From: Mongoliimonas terrestris
GTDB lineage: Bacteria > Pseudomonadota > Alphaproteobacteria > Rhizobiales > Pleomorphomonadaceae
DNA: 64,000 bases
Direction of reading: 5' to 3'
Assembly (NCBI RefSeq): GCF_001927285.1
Contig: NZ_MSIG01000007.1
Coordinates: 1-64,000, forward strand
Shown: positions 27,647 through 35,311 of the stretch, piece after piece
Layout: each line of letters starts with the position of its first letter
How positions within the stretch are numbered: position 1 is the first letter of the stretch
Notes under the pieces: generated by a model
The model's input: only the letters and a program-made list of their open reading frames with translations
Database searches by the model: none
Told to the model about the DNA's origin: nothing
Program-made: the position numbers and the translations under genes

Positions 27647-28246
27647 ATGTCGGACGACCTGAAACGGCTTCAGCGCCTTCTCAAGGTGCAGAGCCAGCTG
27701 CACGACCTCGCCGAGCGCCGGCTGCGCCAGACCGACGGGGCCGCGGCGGCGCTCGCCGTGGAGCGGCGGCGCCTGGTGGCGGCGCTCAACGACAGCAGCA
27801 CCGCGCACGCGGACCTCATCCTGGCCATCACGGCGACGCGTCTCGGCAGCCTCGACCGGCAGATCGCGGCTGCCGATCGGGCCCGGTCGGCGGCGGCCGG
27901 CGTCGCCCGCCTTCAGGCCGGGCGCAAGGACGTGCTGGAAGCGCGCCATGCCGCCGCCTCGGACGCGGCGGCCGCTGCGGCCGAGCGGCTCGCCCTGGAA
28001 GCGATCGGCCTCGCCGCCGCCCTGTCGGACGCTTCCCCGGCCGGTGCGCATCGGCCCGACGCCACACGGCCCGGCCCGACCCCACCCGACGGCGCCCGGC
28101 CGGACGAACCCTCCCTTGCCGGTGCCCCGGAGCCCGTTTCGCCCGCCGGCGACGTGCTGCCGGCGAAAGATCCCGCCGCCGTCGCCGGCCGCGGTCCGGC
28201 CGACCCGCGTGCGGGAGGCCAGCCTCGGGCAAGGCGGCGCTCCTAG
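27647..28246 (+). CDS. Coiled-coil protein after fliR (possible FliJ analogue)
   Basis: A 199-residue protein whose first 130 residues are Ala/Arg/Leu/Gln-rich heptad-like helix (KRLQRLLKVQSQLHDLAERRLRQ onward) and whose last 70 residues are Pro/Asp-rich and probably disordered. This pattern resembles the export chaperone FliJ, which is otherwise missing near fliI, but no diagnostic motif is visible. It shares direction and tight spacing with the export genes. An unrelated coiled-coil protein cannot be excluded. Confidence 0.6.
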   Translation: MSDDLKRLQRLLKVQSQLHDLAERRLRQTDGAAAALAVERRRLVAALNDSSTAHADLILAITATRLGSLDRQIAAADRARSAAAGVARLQAGRKDVLEARHAAASDAAAAAAERLALEAIGLAAALSDASPAGAHRPDATRPGPTPPDGARPDEPSLAGAPEPVSPAGDVLPAKDPAAVAGRGPADPRAGGQPRARRRS

Positions 28247-28285
28247 GCTGAGGTCGACGCTCACACCCAGCAAGGAGGGCCGGTC

Positions 28286-28774
28286 ATGGCGATCCAACCC
28301 GTATCGGATCTGGTGCTCGACGTGGCGCGCGCCGCGGATCCGGCCGCAAGCCGCGTCGCGGCGGCCCGTCTCGGCGCCGCCGGACTGGACACGACGGCCT
28401 TCGCCGCCGCGCTCGACCGCATGGCGGGCACTGCCAACCTTCCCTTCCTCGATCTCGGCGCCTCGGGCTCCGACGGGCCTGCCGTGGCGGCGGACGTCGC
28501 CCTTGCGCCCGATCCGTTCGAGCAGCGGATCCGGCTCGGCGCCGCGTCCGCCGGCTCGGCGCCCATCCTCACGCCGGAGCAGCGGTTCGAGTCCTTCCTC
28601 GTCCGCACCTCCGTGGAGACCATGATGGCATCCTCGCCCGACGAGCTCTTCGGCGACCGCACCGCCGGTCCGGTCTGGCGCTCGCTTCTTGCCGAGCAGA
28701 TCGGCGACGCGGTGGCGGCGCGCGGCAGCCTCGGCGTCGCGGCGCTCCTGCGCCGGCCGGGAGAGGGCGCATGA
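28286..28774 (+). CDS. FlgJ-like rod-binding protein
   Basis: A 162-residue protein. The C-terminal part (about 100-155: FESFLVRTSVETMMASSPDELFG, then AGPVWRSLLAEQIGDAVAARGSLGVA) matches the rod-binding domain found at the N-terminus of FlgJ, which caps the growing rod. There is no muramidase domain, as in other alphaproteobacteria that use a separate lytic enzyme. Residues 1-90 are Ala-rich and not recognisable. Its stop overlaps the next gene as ATGA. Confidence 0.75.
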   Translation: MAIQPVSDLVLDVARAADPAASRVAAARLGAAGLDTTAFAAALDRMAGTANLPFLDLGASGSDGPAVAADVALAPDPFEQRIRLGAASAGSAPILTPEQRFESFLVRTSVETMMASSPDELFGDRTAGPVWRSLLAEQIGDAVAARGSLGVAALLRRPGEGA

Positions 28775-29175
28775 GCCCGGCGCCGATCCCGCTCCGCCCG
28801 GCGGCGCCCGCCCTGCTGCCGACCCCCGCGGAGGACGCGCTCCAGGCCGCGTTCGCCCGGGCCGAGGCGGTGTTCGTCCAGGAGATCACCGCGCTCCGCG
28901 CCGCGGCCCCGCTGGATCTCGACGACTTCACCTTCCGCAAGAGCCAGATCTACCTCGACGTGATGCGCCTCGGCCGCGATCCCGGCACCGGCCGCCTCGG
29001 CCCGGAGATGGCCGCCCGCGCGGCCAATCTCCGCCAGCTGATCGCCGACGACTTGGCGCTCCTGGCGCTCCACCTGGAGGCAGTCCGACGCATCTCGGAG
29101 ATCATCGCCGACGCCGTCCGTCAGGACAGCTCGGACGGCACCTACAGCTTCGGCCCGCGCGGAGCAGCCTCGTGA
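28771..29175 (+). CDS. FlgN-like export chaperone
   Basis: A 134-residue, largely helical protein resembling rhizobial FlgN-type chaperones for the junction proteins FlgK and FlgL. Visible features are LDLDDFTFRKSQIYLDVMRL (about 48-67) and the C-terminal LEAVRRISEIIADAVRQDSSDGTYS. The DGTYS tail is typical of that group as I remember it. Gene order rod-binding protein then FlgN-like then FliL-like is consistent with late basal-body and hook assembly. Confidence 0.65.
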   Translation: MSPAPIPLRPAAPALLPTPAEDALQAAFARAEAVFVQEITALRAAAPLDLDDFTFRKSQIYLDVMRLGRDPGTGRLGPEMAARAANLRQLIADDLALLALHLEAVRRISEIIADAVRQDSSDGTYSFGPRGAAS

Positions 29176-29621
29176 ACAAGACCGTCTTCGCCGCGCTCTG
29201 GATCGTCCTCGTGGTGATCGGGTCCGGTTTCGCCGGCACCATCTGGTTCCTGCGCTTCGCCGCCAAGCAGGAGAACGCCTACCTCGACGTGATGGAGTAC
29301 GAGAAGACGCCGCTCCTCTACGTGCCCGTCATCCGCGAGGGCCGCGTCACCGGCTACGTCTACATGCAGCTCGTCTTCACCGTCGACGCCGCCGTCCTCC
29401 ACGCCATGCGGGTGGAGCCGGGCGCCTATGTGGCGAACTCCGCCTTCCGGTCGATCTACGACGACGAGACGCTGGACTTCGCCAACATCAAGAAGACCGA
29501 CCTCGGCACCTTGGCGAACCACGTCCGCGACGAGGTGAACGCCCGGTTCGGCAGCAAGATCGTGCACGACGTGCTCATCGAGCAGTTCGGCTATCGCTCG
29601 CCCGACGAAGTGGCGAGCTGA
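29172..29621 (+). CDS. FliL-like small membrane protein
   Basis: A 149-residue protein with one N-terminal transmembrane helix (about 7-29, ALWIVLVVIGSGFAGTIWFL) and a periplasmic domain. The C-terminus (LANHVRDEVNARFGSKIVHDVLIEQFGY) resembles the end of FliL, where a helix is followed by a VxDVxxxxF strand. The start is the GTG at 29172, overlapping the previous stop as GTGA. FliL itself is at 5193-5681, so this would be a second, diverged FliL-like protein. The relation is inferred from topology and pattern rather than clear identity. Confidence 0.65.
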   Translation: MNKTVFAALWIVLVVIGSGFAGTIWFLRFAAKQENAYLDVMEYEKTPLLYVPVIREGRVTGYVYMQLVFTVDAAVLHAMRVEPGAYVANSAFRSIYDDETLDFANIKKTDLGTLANHVRDEVNARFGSKIVHDVLIEQFGYRSPDEVAS

Positions 29622-29741
29622 TCCGCCGGTCGGCCGACCGATCGCCCGGCGGATCGTCCGGTCCGCCGCTCCGTCATCGCCGGACACGCACAGTCCAATT
29701 CCTAAGTGAAATCTCTATTGCGATAAACACGGATGCAGTCA

Positions 29742-29770
29742 TTGACCGTATCGCGTTGAGAGAGCATATT
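29742..29770 (+). promoter_or_regulatory. Candidate housekeeping promoter
   Basis: TTGACC (29742-29747), a 17-base spacer, and CATATT (29765-29770) lie in a conspicuously AT-rich patch (29690-29805), upstream of the unrecognised gene at 29888. It agrees with the sigma-70 pattern at 5 of 6 and 4 of 6 positions. Confidence 0.5.
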
Positions 29771-29887
29771 TACAGATCAGCTGGATTGGCGTTTCAATCA
29801 TGAACCGTTGACCGAGCCGACTGCGAGACTTGGGGCGGCGAATGGTTCCGTCCGGTACCGTCGGGGCCAGACCCCAAGGAGGGTCTT

Positions 29888-30343
29888 CTGTCGAAGAATT
29901 TCAGGGCTTGGTCTGAAAAGCGCGACGACGATCTCTGCGCCGCCTTTGTGGAGGTCGTCGGCGAACTGCTCCTCGTGGACTACCCTCTTCTTCGCGAGGA
30001 GGTGCGGCGCCAGGCGCACGGCAACATTGCCGATCTCGTCGACAGCGCGGCGGAGTTCTCGTTCTGCCCCGGAACCCTCGTCTATGCGGACGACTGCAGC
30101 ATCGTCACCGACGCCGGGCAGGAAAGGCTCGCCATCCTGGTCGCCTTCCGCAACCATGGCGTCGAGGCCAGTTTCAGCCTCTCCATCGGGCCGGAGGACG
30201 GCCGCATCGATCTGGTCTGGCTGAAACTCGACCGGCCCGGACAGGGCGGCGAGCCTTCGCTGTCGGTCCTGCGCGACGCCATCGGCCGCGCCCGCACGCG
30301 CGGCTCGGACAACCGAGGGTCGGGCACCCCGTCCCTGAACTGA
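29888..30343 (+). CDS. Unrecognised protein, paralogue B (possible CTG start)
   Basis: A protein of up to 151 residues with no family I recognise. The frame has no ATG. The only downstream start is GTG at 29948 with no ribosome site. AAGGAGGG (29876-29883) sits 5 bases before a CTG at 29888, giving a product that begins with Met/Leu then SKNFRAWSEKRDDDLCAAF. Residues 16-50 align without gaps to residues 25-59 of the protein at 18809-19270 (VD, Q, HxNIxDL, SxAEF), and the homology begins before the GTG, which supports the upstream start. It lies at the end of the plus-strand flagellar block, 266 bases after the FliL-like gene, with its own promoter candidate. Confidence 0.7.
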   Translation: MSKNFRAWSEKRDDDLCAAFVEVVGELLLVDYPLLREEVRRQAHGNIADLVDSAAEFSFCPGTLVYADDCSIVTDAGQERLAILVAFRNHGVEASFSLSIGPEDGRIDLVWLKLDRPGQGGEPSLSVLRDAIGRARTRGSDNRGSGTPSLN

Positions 30344-30554
30344 GCCGTCCTCACCGGCCGCGCCCCTTGTCGGCACGCATCCAGCAGCAAGGCCCGTCCG
30401 CGGATCGCGTTCCGAACCGAACCCCATCGGACGCCAGTTCGCCGCCGACCGACGCACCCGACCGCGCCATGCCGCCGTCCGGGCGCCGCCCGGTCCAGGC
30501 GCCAGCGTCGGGCGCCCGGTCCGGCCGGCAGGGCCCGGTGCGCGTCCGGTTCGG
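30344..30554. other. Convergent intergenic stretch
   Basis: 211 bases between two converging genes. GC-rich, no credible gene, no strong hairpin found. Confidence 0.5.
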
Positions 30555-31238
30555 TCACGCATCGGCGGTCAGGGTGTAGCCGAGATACCGGCGTGAATCG
30601 ATCAGGTCGATCCCCGCCGCCGACTTCAGTTTCTTGCGCAGCTTGCTGATGTGGCTTTCGATCACGTTCTCGTCCACGTCTTCGCTGAGGACGCCGTAGA
30701 CGTTGTTGAAGATCTGCGTCTTGCTCACGCGCCGGCCCACGTTGCGGGCAAGATACTCCAGGATGCGGCGCTCCCGGCGCGGCAGCGCCAGCACGGCGCC
30801 GTGCACCTCCGGGTCGCGGCCGTCGAAGAACACCTTCAGCATGGCGACGTCGGCGCTCTCCACGCGGGTGCTCGCCACGGCGCGTCGATGGATGGCCCCG
30901 ACGCGGGCCTGCAGTTCGGCCACGTGCACCGGCTTGCGGACCACGTCGTCGACCCCGGCGGCGAACAGCTCCAGCGTCTCGTCCAGCGACATGGCCTCGG
31001 TCAGCGCGATGATCGGCGCGGTCGAGCCCTGCACCCGGATCTGGCGCGGCCAGCGGGCGCGTTGATCGCAGTTGCCGATGAAGAAGGCATCGACCGCGAA
31101 CAGATCCGCGTCGGCCGCCGACCGGATCCAGTCGGAAAAGGACGCGGCGTCCAGCCCGAGGGCGGAGATCCCGACCTTCTCGAACCCGTTCGAATAGACC
31201 GTTGTGACGAGTTCGCGATTGTCAACAATGACGTACAT
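30555..31238 (-). CDS. ftcR: Flagellar transcriptional regulator FtcR/Rem
   Basis: OmpR-type response regulator, 227 residues. The receiver domain (1-118) has D6, a candidate phospho-acceptor D50 (AVDAFFIG), T80 and K102 (VRKPVH), but the surroundings are atypical. The C-terminal winged helix (about 130-225) contains LPRRERRILEYLARNVGRRVSKTQIFN, then DENVIESHISKLRKKLK and a Gly-Tyr ending. The overall pattern matches FtcR of Brucella and Rem of Sinorhizobium, orphan regulators that activate flagellar genes. No sensor kinase is adjacent. The start overlaps the Sel1 gene by 17 bases, so it is probably the last gene of that operon and under the CtrA box at 34937. Confidence 0.93.
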   Translation of the reverse strand: MYVIVDNRELVTTVYSNGFEKVGISALGLDAASFSDWIRSAADADLFAVDAFFIGNCDQRARWPRQIRVQGSTAPIIALTEAMSLDETLELFAAGVDDVVRKPVHVAELQARVGAIHRRAVASTRVESADVAMLKVFFDGRDPEVHGAVLALPRRERRILEYLARNVGRRVSKTQIFNNVYGVLSEDVDENVIESHISKLRKKLKSAAGIDLIDSRRYLGYTLTADA

Positions 31239-32724
31239 CTAGAATGCCTCGGGACGGGGGGAGTATGGTTTCTGTCTCGGCGAGACGAACGGATGCGTCC
31301 CCCGGACAGGGCGCCTCCGCCGCGGTTCGAATCGGATCCGCCGGTTCTCCGGCGCCTCCCGAAGCAGGTGCGGGGCATGCACGATTTTGCGGGCCGAACA
31401 CGCCCGGCAACGCGGACCACTCGAACGCTGTCTTCGCCCAATGGCCGCCGACCGCCGGATCCGCCGCCGGGCGGACCGGCGCGCGGGCCGTGCCGTTCCG
31501 GTGCGTCTCCGGCCCGTCGGCGGGCAGGGTCCCCGGCGGGGGCGAGGCCGGGCCGGTGTCGGAGGCTCCGATGGCCGCCCCCGCCGGGTCCTCCCCCGCG
31601 CCGGTCGTGCTGGCCGGGCGGCGCAAGGCCTCCAGGCGATCCCGAGCCGCCCGGTGGCCGGCGTTCGCCGCCCGCCGATACCAGGCCGAGGCACGGTCGA
31701 AGTCGCCGGCGTCCGTGCCGGCGGCATAGAGATCCCCGAGGCGCACCATGGCGTCCAGGTCGCCCCGGGCCGCGGCGCGGCGGAAGTGGCCGTCGGCCTC
31801 CTCCACCGAGGGCGGCCGGCCATGGCCTTCCGCGGCCATGATGCCGAGATAGCGCAGCGCCTGGATGTTGCCGGCCGCCACCGCCTTGTCGAAATGGGCC
31901 CGGGCGGCCGCCGGATCGACCGTCTCGCCGAGGCCGTAGAGATACTGGAGCCCGATGGAGAGGTGCGCGACGCCGTTGCCGAGGTCGGCGGCGGCGGCGA
32001 ACCAGCGGCGGGCCGCCTTGTGGTCGGCCGGCCCGACCTGACCGCTCGCCAGCAGCGTGCCGAGCCCGACGGAGGCCTTCGCATGGCCCTTGGCGGCCGC
32101 CTCGCGGTACCAGAGCGCGGCCTCGCACGGGTCGGCCGGCCCGCCGATGCCGCCGGCGATGAGGAAGCCGATCGTCGCCTGCGCCTCCGTGTCGCCGGCC
32201 TCGGCGGCACGGCGGGCGAGGGCTCTGGCGCGTGCCGGATCCCGCCGCAATGCGGCACCATGCGGATAGAGCCGGGCGAGCGCGGCGCTCCGCCCGGTCA
32301 GGCGCGCGGAGCCCTGGTCCATCATCAGGAGCGCGGCGAGCTTGCGGCAGGCGACCGCCGACCCGGCATCGGCCGCCTTCTGGTACCAGTAGGCGGCGTC
32401 CGCCAGGTTGGCCACCACGCCGTCCCCGGTCTCGAACCGCCCGGCCAGGTCCAGCATGGCCTCGCAGATGCCCGCTTCCGCGGCCACCTGCACCTGTCGG
32501 AGCACGGAGGCGGCCGTGCGGGCTGCCGTATCCCGGTCACCCGCCCCGTCGCCAACCGTCATGCCGTCACCGGGCGTCCCCGCCACACGCGTCCGGCTCG
32601 GGCCGGCCACCTGGACAGCGACGGGCATGTCGGCCGCCGGCACGGCCAAGGCGTCGGCCGGCTCACCCGAGGCCGGCCGGATGGCCGATCGGAACGGGTT
32701 CCAGTCCCACGGGAAGCGTTTCAT
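31222..32724 (-). CDS. Sel1-repeat protein upstream of ftcR
   Basis: A 500-residue protein without a signal peptide. The N-terminal 75 residues are Pro/Gly-rich; about residues 85-345 contain six or seven Sel1-like repeats (AxxxLGxxxxxG...A..WYxxAAxxG, for example ASVGLGTLLASGQVGPADHKAARRWF in two parts, and VRLGDLYAAGTDAGDFDRAS). The last 150 residues are low-complexity. Sel1 repeats are protein-protein scaffolds. The ATG at 32722-32724 overlaps the ABC gene stop as ATGA. The 3' end overlaps ftcR. A regulatory or scaffolding role in motility is inferred from this coupling. Confidence 0.85.
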   Translation of the reverse strand: MKRFPWDWNPFRSAIRPASGEPADALAVPAADMPVAVQVAGPSRTRVAGTPGDGMTVGDGAGDRDTAARTAASVLRQVQVAAEAGICEAMLDLAGRFETGDGVVANLADAAYWYQKAADAGSAVACRKLAALLMMDQGSARLTGRSAALARLYPHGAALRRDPARARALARRAAEAGDTEAQATIGFLIAGGIGGPADPCEAALWYREAAAKGHAKASVGLGTLLASGQVGPADHKAARRWFAAAADLGNGVAHLSIGLQYLYGLGETVDPAAARAHFDKAVAAGNIQALRYLGIMAAEGHGRPPSVEEADGHFRRAAARGDLDAMVRLGDLYAAGTDAGDFDRASAWYRRAANAGHRAARDRLEALRRPASTTGAGEDPAGAAIGASDTGPASPPPGTLPADGPETHRNGTARAPVRPAADPAVGGHWAKTAFEWSALPGVFGPQNRACPAPASGGAGEPADPIRTAAEAPCPGDASVRLAETETILPPSRGILDVRHC

Positions 32725-34862
32725 GCGCGCGCCACCTTTCTCACCGGTCGCGCCGCCGCGCCCACCCTCCCGGTGTCCGGCGGCCGCTCGTCCCCAAGCC
32801 TCTCCTCGGTCAACCGGCCGTCGCGAAGGCGCAGGCGGCGGTCGCAGCGCGGCAGCGTGCCCGCATCGGCGGTGAGGACGAGCACGGTGCGGCGCTCGAA
32901 CCGGTCCGCCACGCTGGCCAGGACGGTCGCGCGGGTCCCCTCGTCGAGCCCGTCGAGCACGCCGTCGATCACCAGGAGCCCGGCGCCGGACGAGAGCGTG
33001 CGGGCGAGCGCCAGCTGCACCCGTTCGCCCGGCGAGAGGGTCGGGGCGCCCGGATCGAGCACGGTGGCGAACCCGTCCGGCAGGCGCTGCAGCAGCCGGT
33101 CGGCCCCGACCGCCGCGAGCAGCGCGCGCAGGTCCCCCTCGTCCCGCGTCGGTCCGGTGCCGCCGAGAATGAAGGCCAGGCTGCCGCCGGGCAGGCCGGT
33201 TGTGGCCGAAACCACGGCGATCAGCCGGCCCCGGTGGTCGTCGCCGATCGCCCGCAGTTCCACCCCGTCGATCTCGATGCGGCCTTCGTAGTCGCGGATG
33301 CGCCCGGCGAGGATTTCCGCCAGCGTGCTCTTGCCGCTGCCGGCGCCGCCGACGATGCCGGTCAGCGTGCCGGCGGCGATCGCCGCCTCCGCGCCGTCGA
33401 ACACCGGGGCCTCGCCGGTCGCCCGCACGAGGCGAAGATCGCGGACCACCAGGCTGCGGTGCAGCCGCGGCTGGGCCGTCGCGCCGCGCCGCACGGGCAG
33501 CATGCGCTCCGGTCGGCCCAGCCGGCGCGCCGCCGCGATGGCGCGCGCGGCGGTCGGCGCAAGGGCGGCCGAGCGGCCGAACGGCAGCACCAGGAGGCCG
33601 GCGAGCGTGGCGAGCGCCGCGGCGGCCGCGCTCGCGGAGAGAGGCCACGGCGAGGCGGACCCGGCGGCTGCATCGATTGAACCGACCGCCCCGACCGAAA
33701 CGGCCGCGACGGCGGTGGCGACGGCGATCGCCAGGATAGCGAGCGCCGGCAGGCTGCCGCCGCCGTTCGCATCCGGCCAGACGATGGCGGCCCGTCGGCG
33801 CCACTCGCCCCGGTGCTGGTCGAGCGCGTCCCGCGTCGGCGTCCATCCGATGCTGGCCGGAACCGCCGCCAGATAGGCGAGGCCGTCGTCCAGCCGTCGG
33901 CGCGCCTCCGTCTCGGCGCCGATCGCGGCCTTCAGGCCGGCGCCCGCCACCAGAGCGGCGGCAAGGGCGCCGCCGCCCATCACGAGGGCGGTCGGCCCAT
34001 GGAGGACCGCCACCAGGGCGAGCACCAGCGGCACGGCGGCAATCTCGCTTGCCATCGGCACCAGGTGGGCGGCGTTGCGGTCGGCCAGCCGGTCGGCGTC
34101 GGCGAGCGCGCGGACGAGCGGCGCGAGGCCGGCGCCCGGCGGCAGGACGCTGTCGATCACGCTCGCCTGCAGGTCCTCCAGCCGTTCGGCCACCGGGCCG
34201 TCGAGCAGCGCCCGGTCGGCGCTCCAGGCGAGGGTGGCGCCGACGCTGCCGGCCGCGATGGCGCCGGCCGCATAGGCCGTGGCCGGCCAGGGCGCGGCGT
34301 GGGAGACGAGGTCCACCGCCGCCCCGGTAGCGGCCGCCGCCGAGGCCAGCAGCATCGCCCGCCCCACGGTCGCGATGGCGAGCGGCGGCAGGGCGCCGCT
34401 CGCCTTCGCCGCGCGCCAGACGGTGCCGGGTCGGCCTGGCCGTCCGCTGTCGCCTTCGAAAAGCCGGCCGGGCACCAGCACCCGTCCGGTCCAGGCGCCG
34501 GCGAGCCGGAACTCGTCCACTTCCACCGGCAGCTCCTGCGGGCTCGCCGGATCGCGGAGGCGAAGGGTGGCGGCCCCCCGCCGGGGCGCGGCGCCGTCGG
34601 CGATCAGCGCCTGGCCGTCGCCGAGGATGACGATCACCGGAAACCCGTGGCGACCGGCCGCCAGATCGGCGAAGGTGGTCTGCCGGTCGTCGAGGCGGAG
34701 CCCGGCCCCTGCGAGCCGCTGGCCCAGCCGCCCGGCCCGATCGTCTCCTGCCGCCGAGGCGCCGTCCCCGGCAAGCGGCCGGTTCGCCGGACCCACGCCT
34801 TTTTGCGCGAGTACCGCGTCGAGGGCGGCAAGCACGGAATCCGTGTCGAGATCGCGGATCAT
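32721..34862 (-). CDS. Degenerate type I secretion-like ABC protein
   Basis: A 713-residue protein with the layout of a type I secretion ABC exporter: an N-terminal C39-peptidase-like domain without the catalytic Cys (about 1-130, ending GRVLVPG), a membrane domain (about 160-435, up to six hydrophobic segments) and a nucleotide-binding domain (about 470-700). Walker A is intact (GGAGSGKST, 505-513). The other motifs are damaged: no Q-loop Gln (VVSATTG), signature LSPGE (609-613) for LSGGQ, Walker B VIDG (D633, G634) without the catalytic Glu, and no clear switch His. ATP hydrolysis is therefore doubtful. There is no HlyD or TolC partner nearby. It heads the operon that ends with ftcR. Confidence 0.85.
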   Translation of the reverse strand: MIRDLDTDSVLAALDAVLAQKGVGPANRPLAGDGASAAGDDRAGRLGQRLAGAGLRLDDRQTTFADLAAGRHGFPVIVILGDGQALIADGAAPRRGAATLRLRDPASPQELPVEVDEFRLAGAWTGRVLVPGRLFEGDSGRPGRPGTVWRAAKASGALPPLAIATVGRAMLLASAAAATGAAVDLVSHAAPWPATAYAAGAIAAGSVGATLAWSADRALLDGPVAERLEDLQASVIDSVLPPGAGLAPLVRALADADRLADRNAAHLVPMASEIAAVPLVLALVAVLHGPTALVMGGGALAAALVAGAGLKAAIGAETEARRRLDDGLAYLAAVPASIGWTPTRDALDQHRGEWRRRAAIVWPDANGGGSLPALAILAIAVATAVAAVSVGAVGSIDAAAGSASPWPLSASAAAAALATLAGLLVLPFGRSAALAPTAARAIAAARRLGRPERMLPVRRGATAQPRLHRSLVVRDLRLVRATGEAPVFDGAEAAIAAGTLTGIVGGAGSGKSTLAEILAGRIRDYEGRIEIDGVELRAIGDDHRGRLIAVVSATTGLPGGSLAFILGGTGPTRDEGDLRALLAAVGADRLLQRLPDGFATVLDPGAPTLSPGERVQLALARTLSSGAGLLVIDGVLDGLDEGTRATVLASVADRFERRTVLVLTADAGTLPRCDRRLRLRDGRLTEERLGDERPPDTGRVGAAARPVRKVARA

Positions 34863-35234
34863 GGTTCACCTCGCCATGGTGGCCAGGAAGATCGTTATTA
34901 ATGACCTTCTTATTGTTAAAACCTGCGAAACAATGGTTAACGAAAGGTTAACGGCCTGTCCCGGAACGGAAACAGGTAGGAAGATTGTGTTTCCTATTAG
35001 AATCCGTGCGGAATGCTCGTTTCCGATAAGCAGTGCAAGGCTATGCGGCCACTTCAGCCTTGACCGACGCTTATGACCAGCCGGTCTGTGGACGTCCCGG
35101 CGGTCGGCTCGGCGGTCGGCTCCGCGCAATCGGAGAGCCGGCGAATCACTTCCGCAACCCAGCCCGGCGCAACCCACCGGGCGGCGCCCCGCCGAACGCC
35201 GCGGGCTCAGACCGCGTTTCCGCCCACGGTCGCA
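34863..35234. other. AT-rich divergent control region
   Basis: Gap between the ABC-Sel1-ftcR operon (minus) and the sugar transporter operon (plus). 34880-35040 is much more AT-rich than the surroundings. It contains a full CtrA box (34937-34952). From 35090 it is GC-rich again. No credible gene. Confidence 0.6.
34937..34952 (+). promoter_or_regulatory. CtrA box
   Basis: TTAA-CGAAAGG-TTAAC, an exact match to the CtrA consensus TTAA-N7-TTAAC. It lies 75-90 bases before the start of the ABC-Sel1-ftcR operon. CtrA control of rem/ftcR-type regulators is reported in other alphaproteobacteria, so this is likely the cell-cycle input to flagellar gene expression. Confidence 0.75.
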
Positions 35235-35261
35235 TTGACTTTCGATGTAACCGGTTACAAC
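35235..35261 (+). promoter_or_regulatory. Promoter of the sugar ABC operon
   Basis: TTGACT (35235-35240) as -35 and TACAAC (35256-35261) as -10 with a 15-base spacer. The spacer and -10 are covered by the LacI-type palindrome. A -10 two bases further on (spacer 17) is an alternative. Confidence 0.5.
35246..35259. promoter_or_regulatory. LacI-family operator
   Basis: Perfect 14-bp palindrome TGTAACCGGTTACA with the central CG typical of LacI-family operators. It overlaps the promoter, so binding would block transcription. The regulator is most likely the LacI protein encoded in the same operon (39902-40960). Confidence 0.85.
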
Positions 35262-35311
35262 CTCTCTGCCACGAGCCGATCGACAAGCGCTCGGATCATG
35301 GGGAGGACATC

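Noticed and set aside
24764..28297. A 1177-codon open frame on the minus strand opposite flhA, fliR and the next gene
   Set aside because: It is antisense to clear flagellar genes and its product is an Arg/His/Gly-rich low-complexity sequence, the usual third-position effect of high-GC coding DNA.
29808..30224. A plus-strand frame starting MTEPTARLG overlapping paralogue B
   Set aside because: Its product is Ser/Arg-rich noise, and the other frame gives a protein homologous to the one at 18809.
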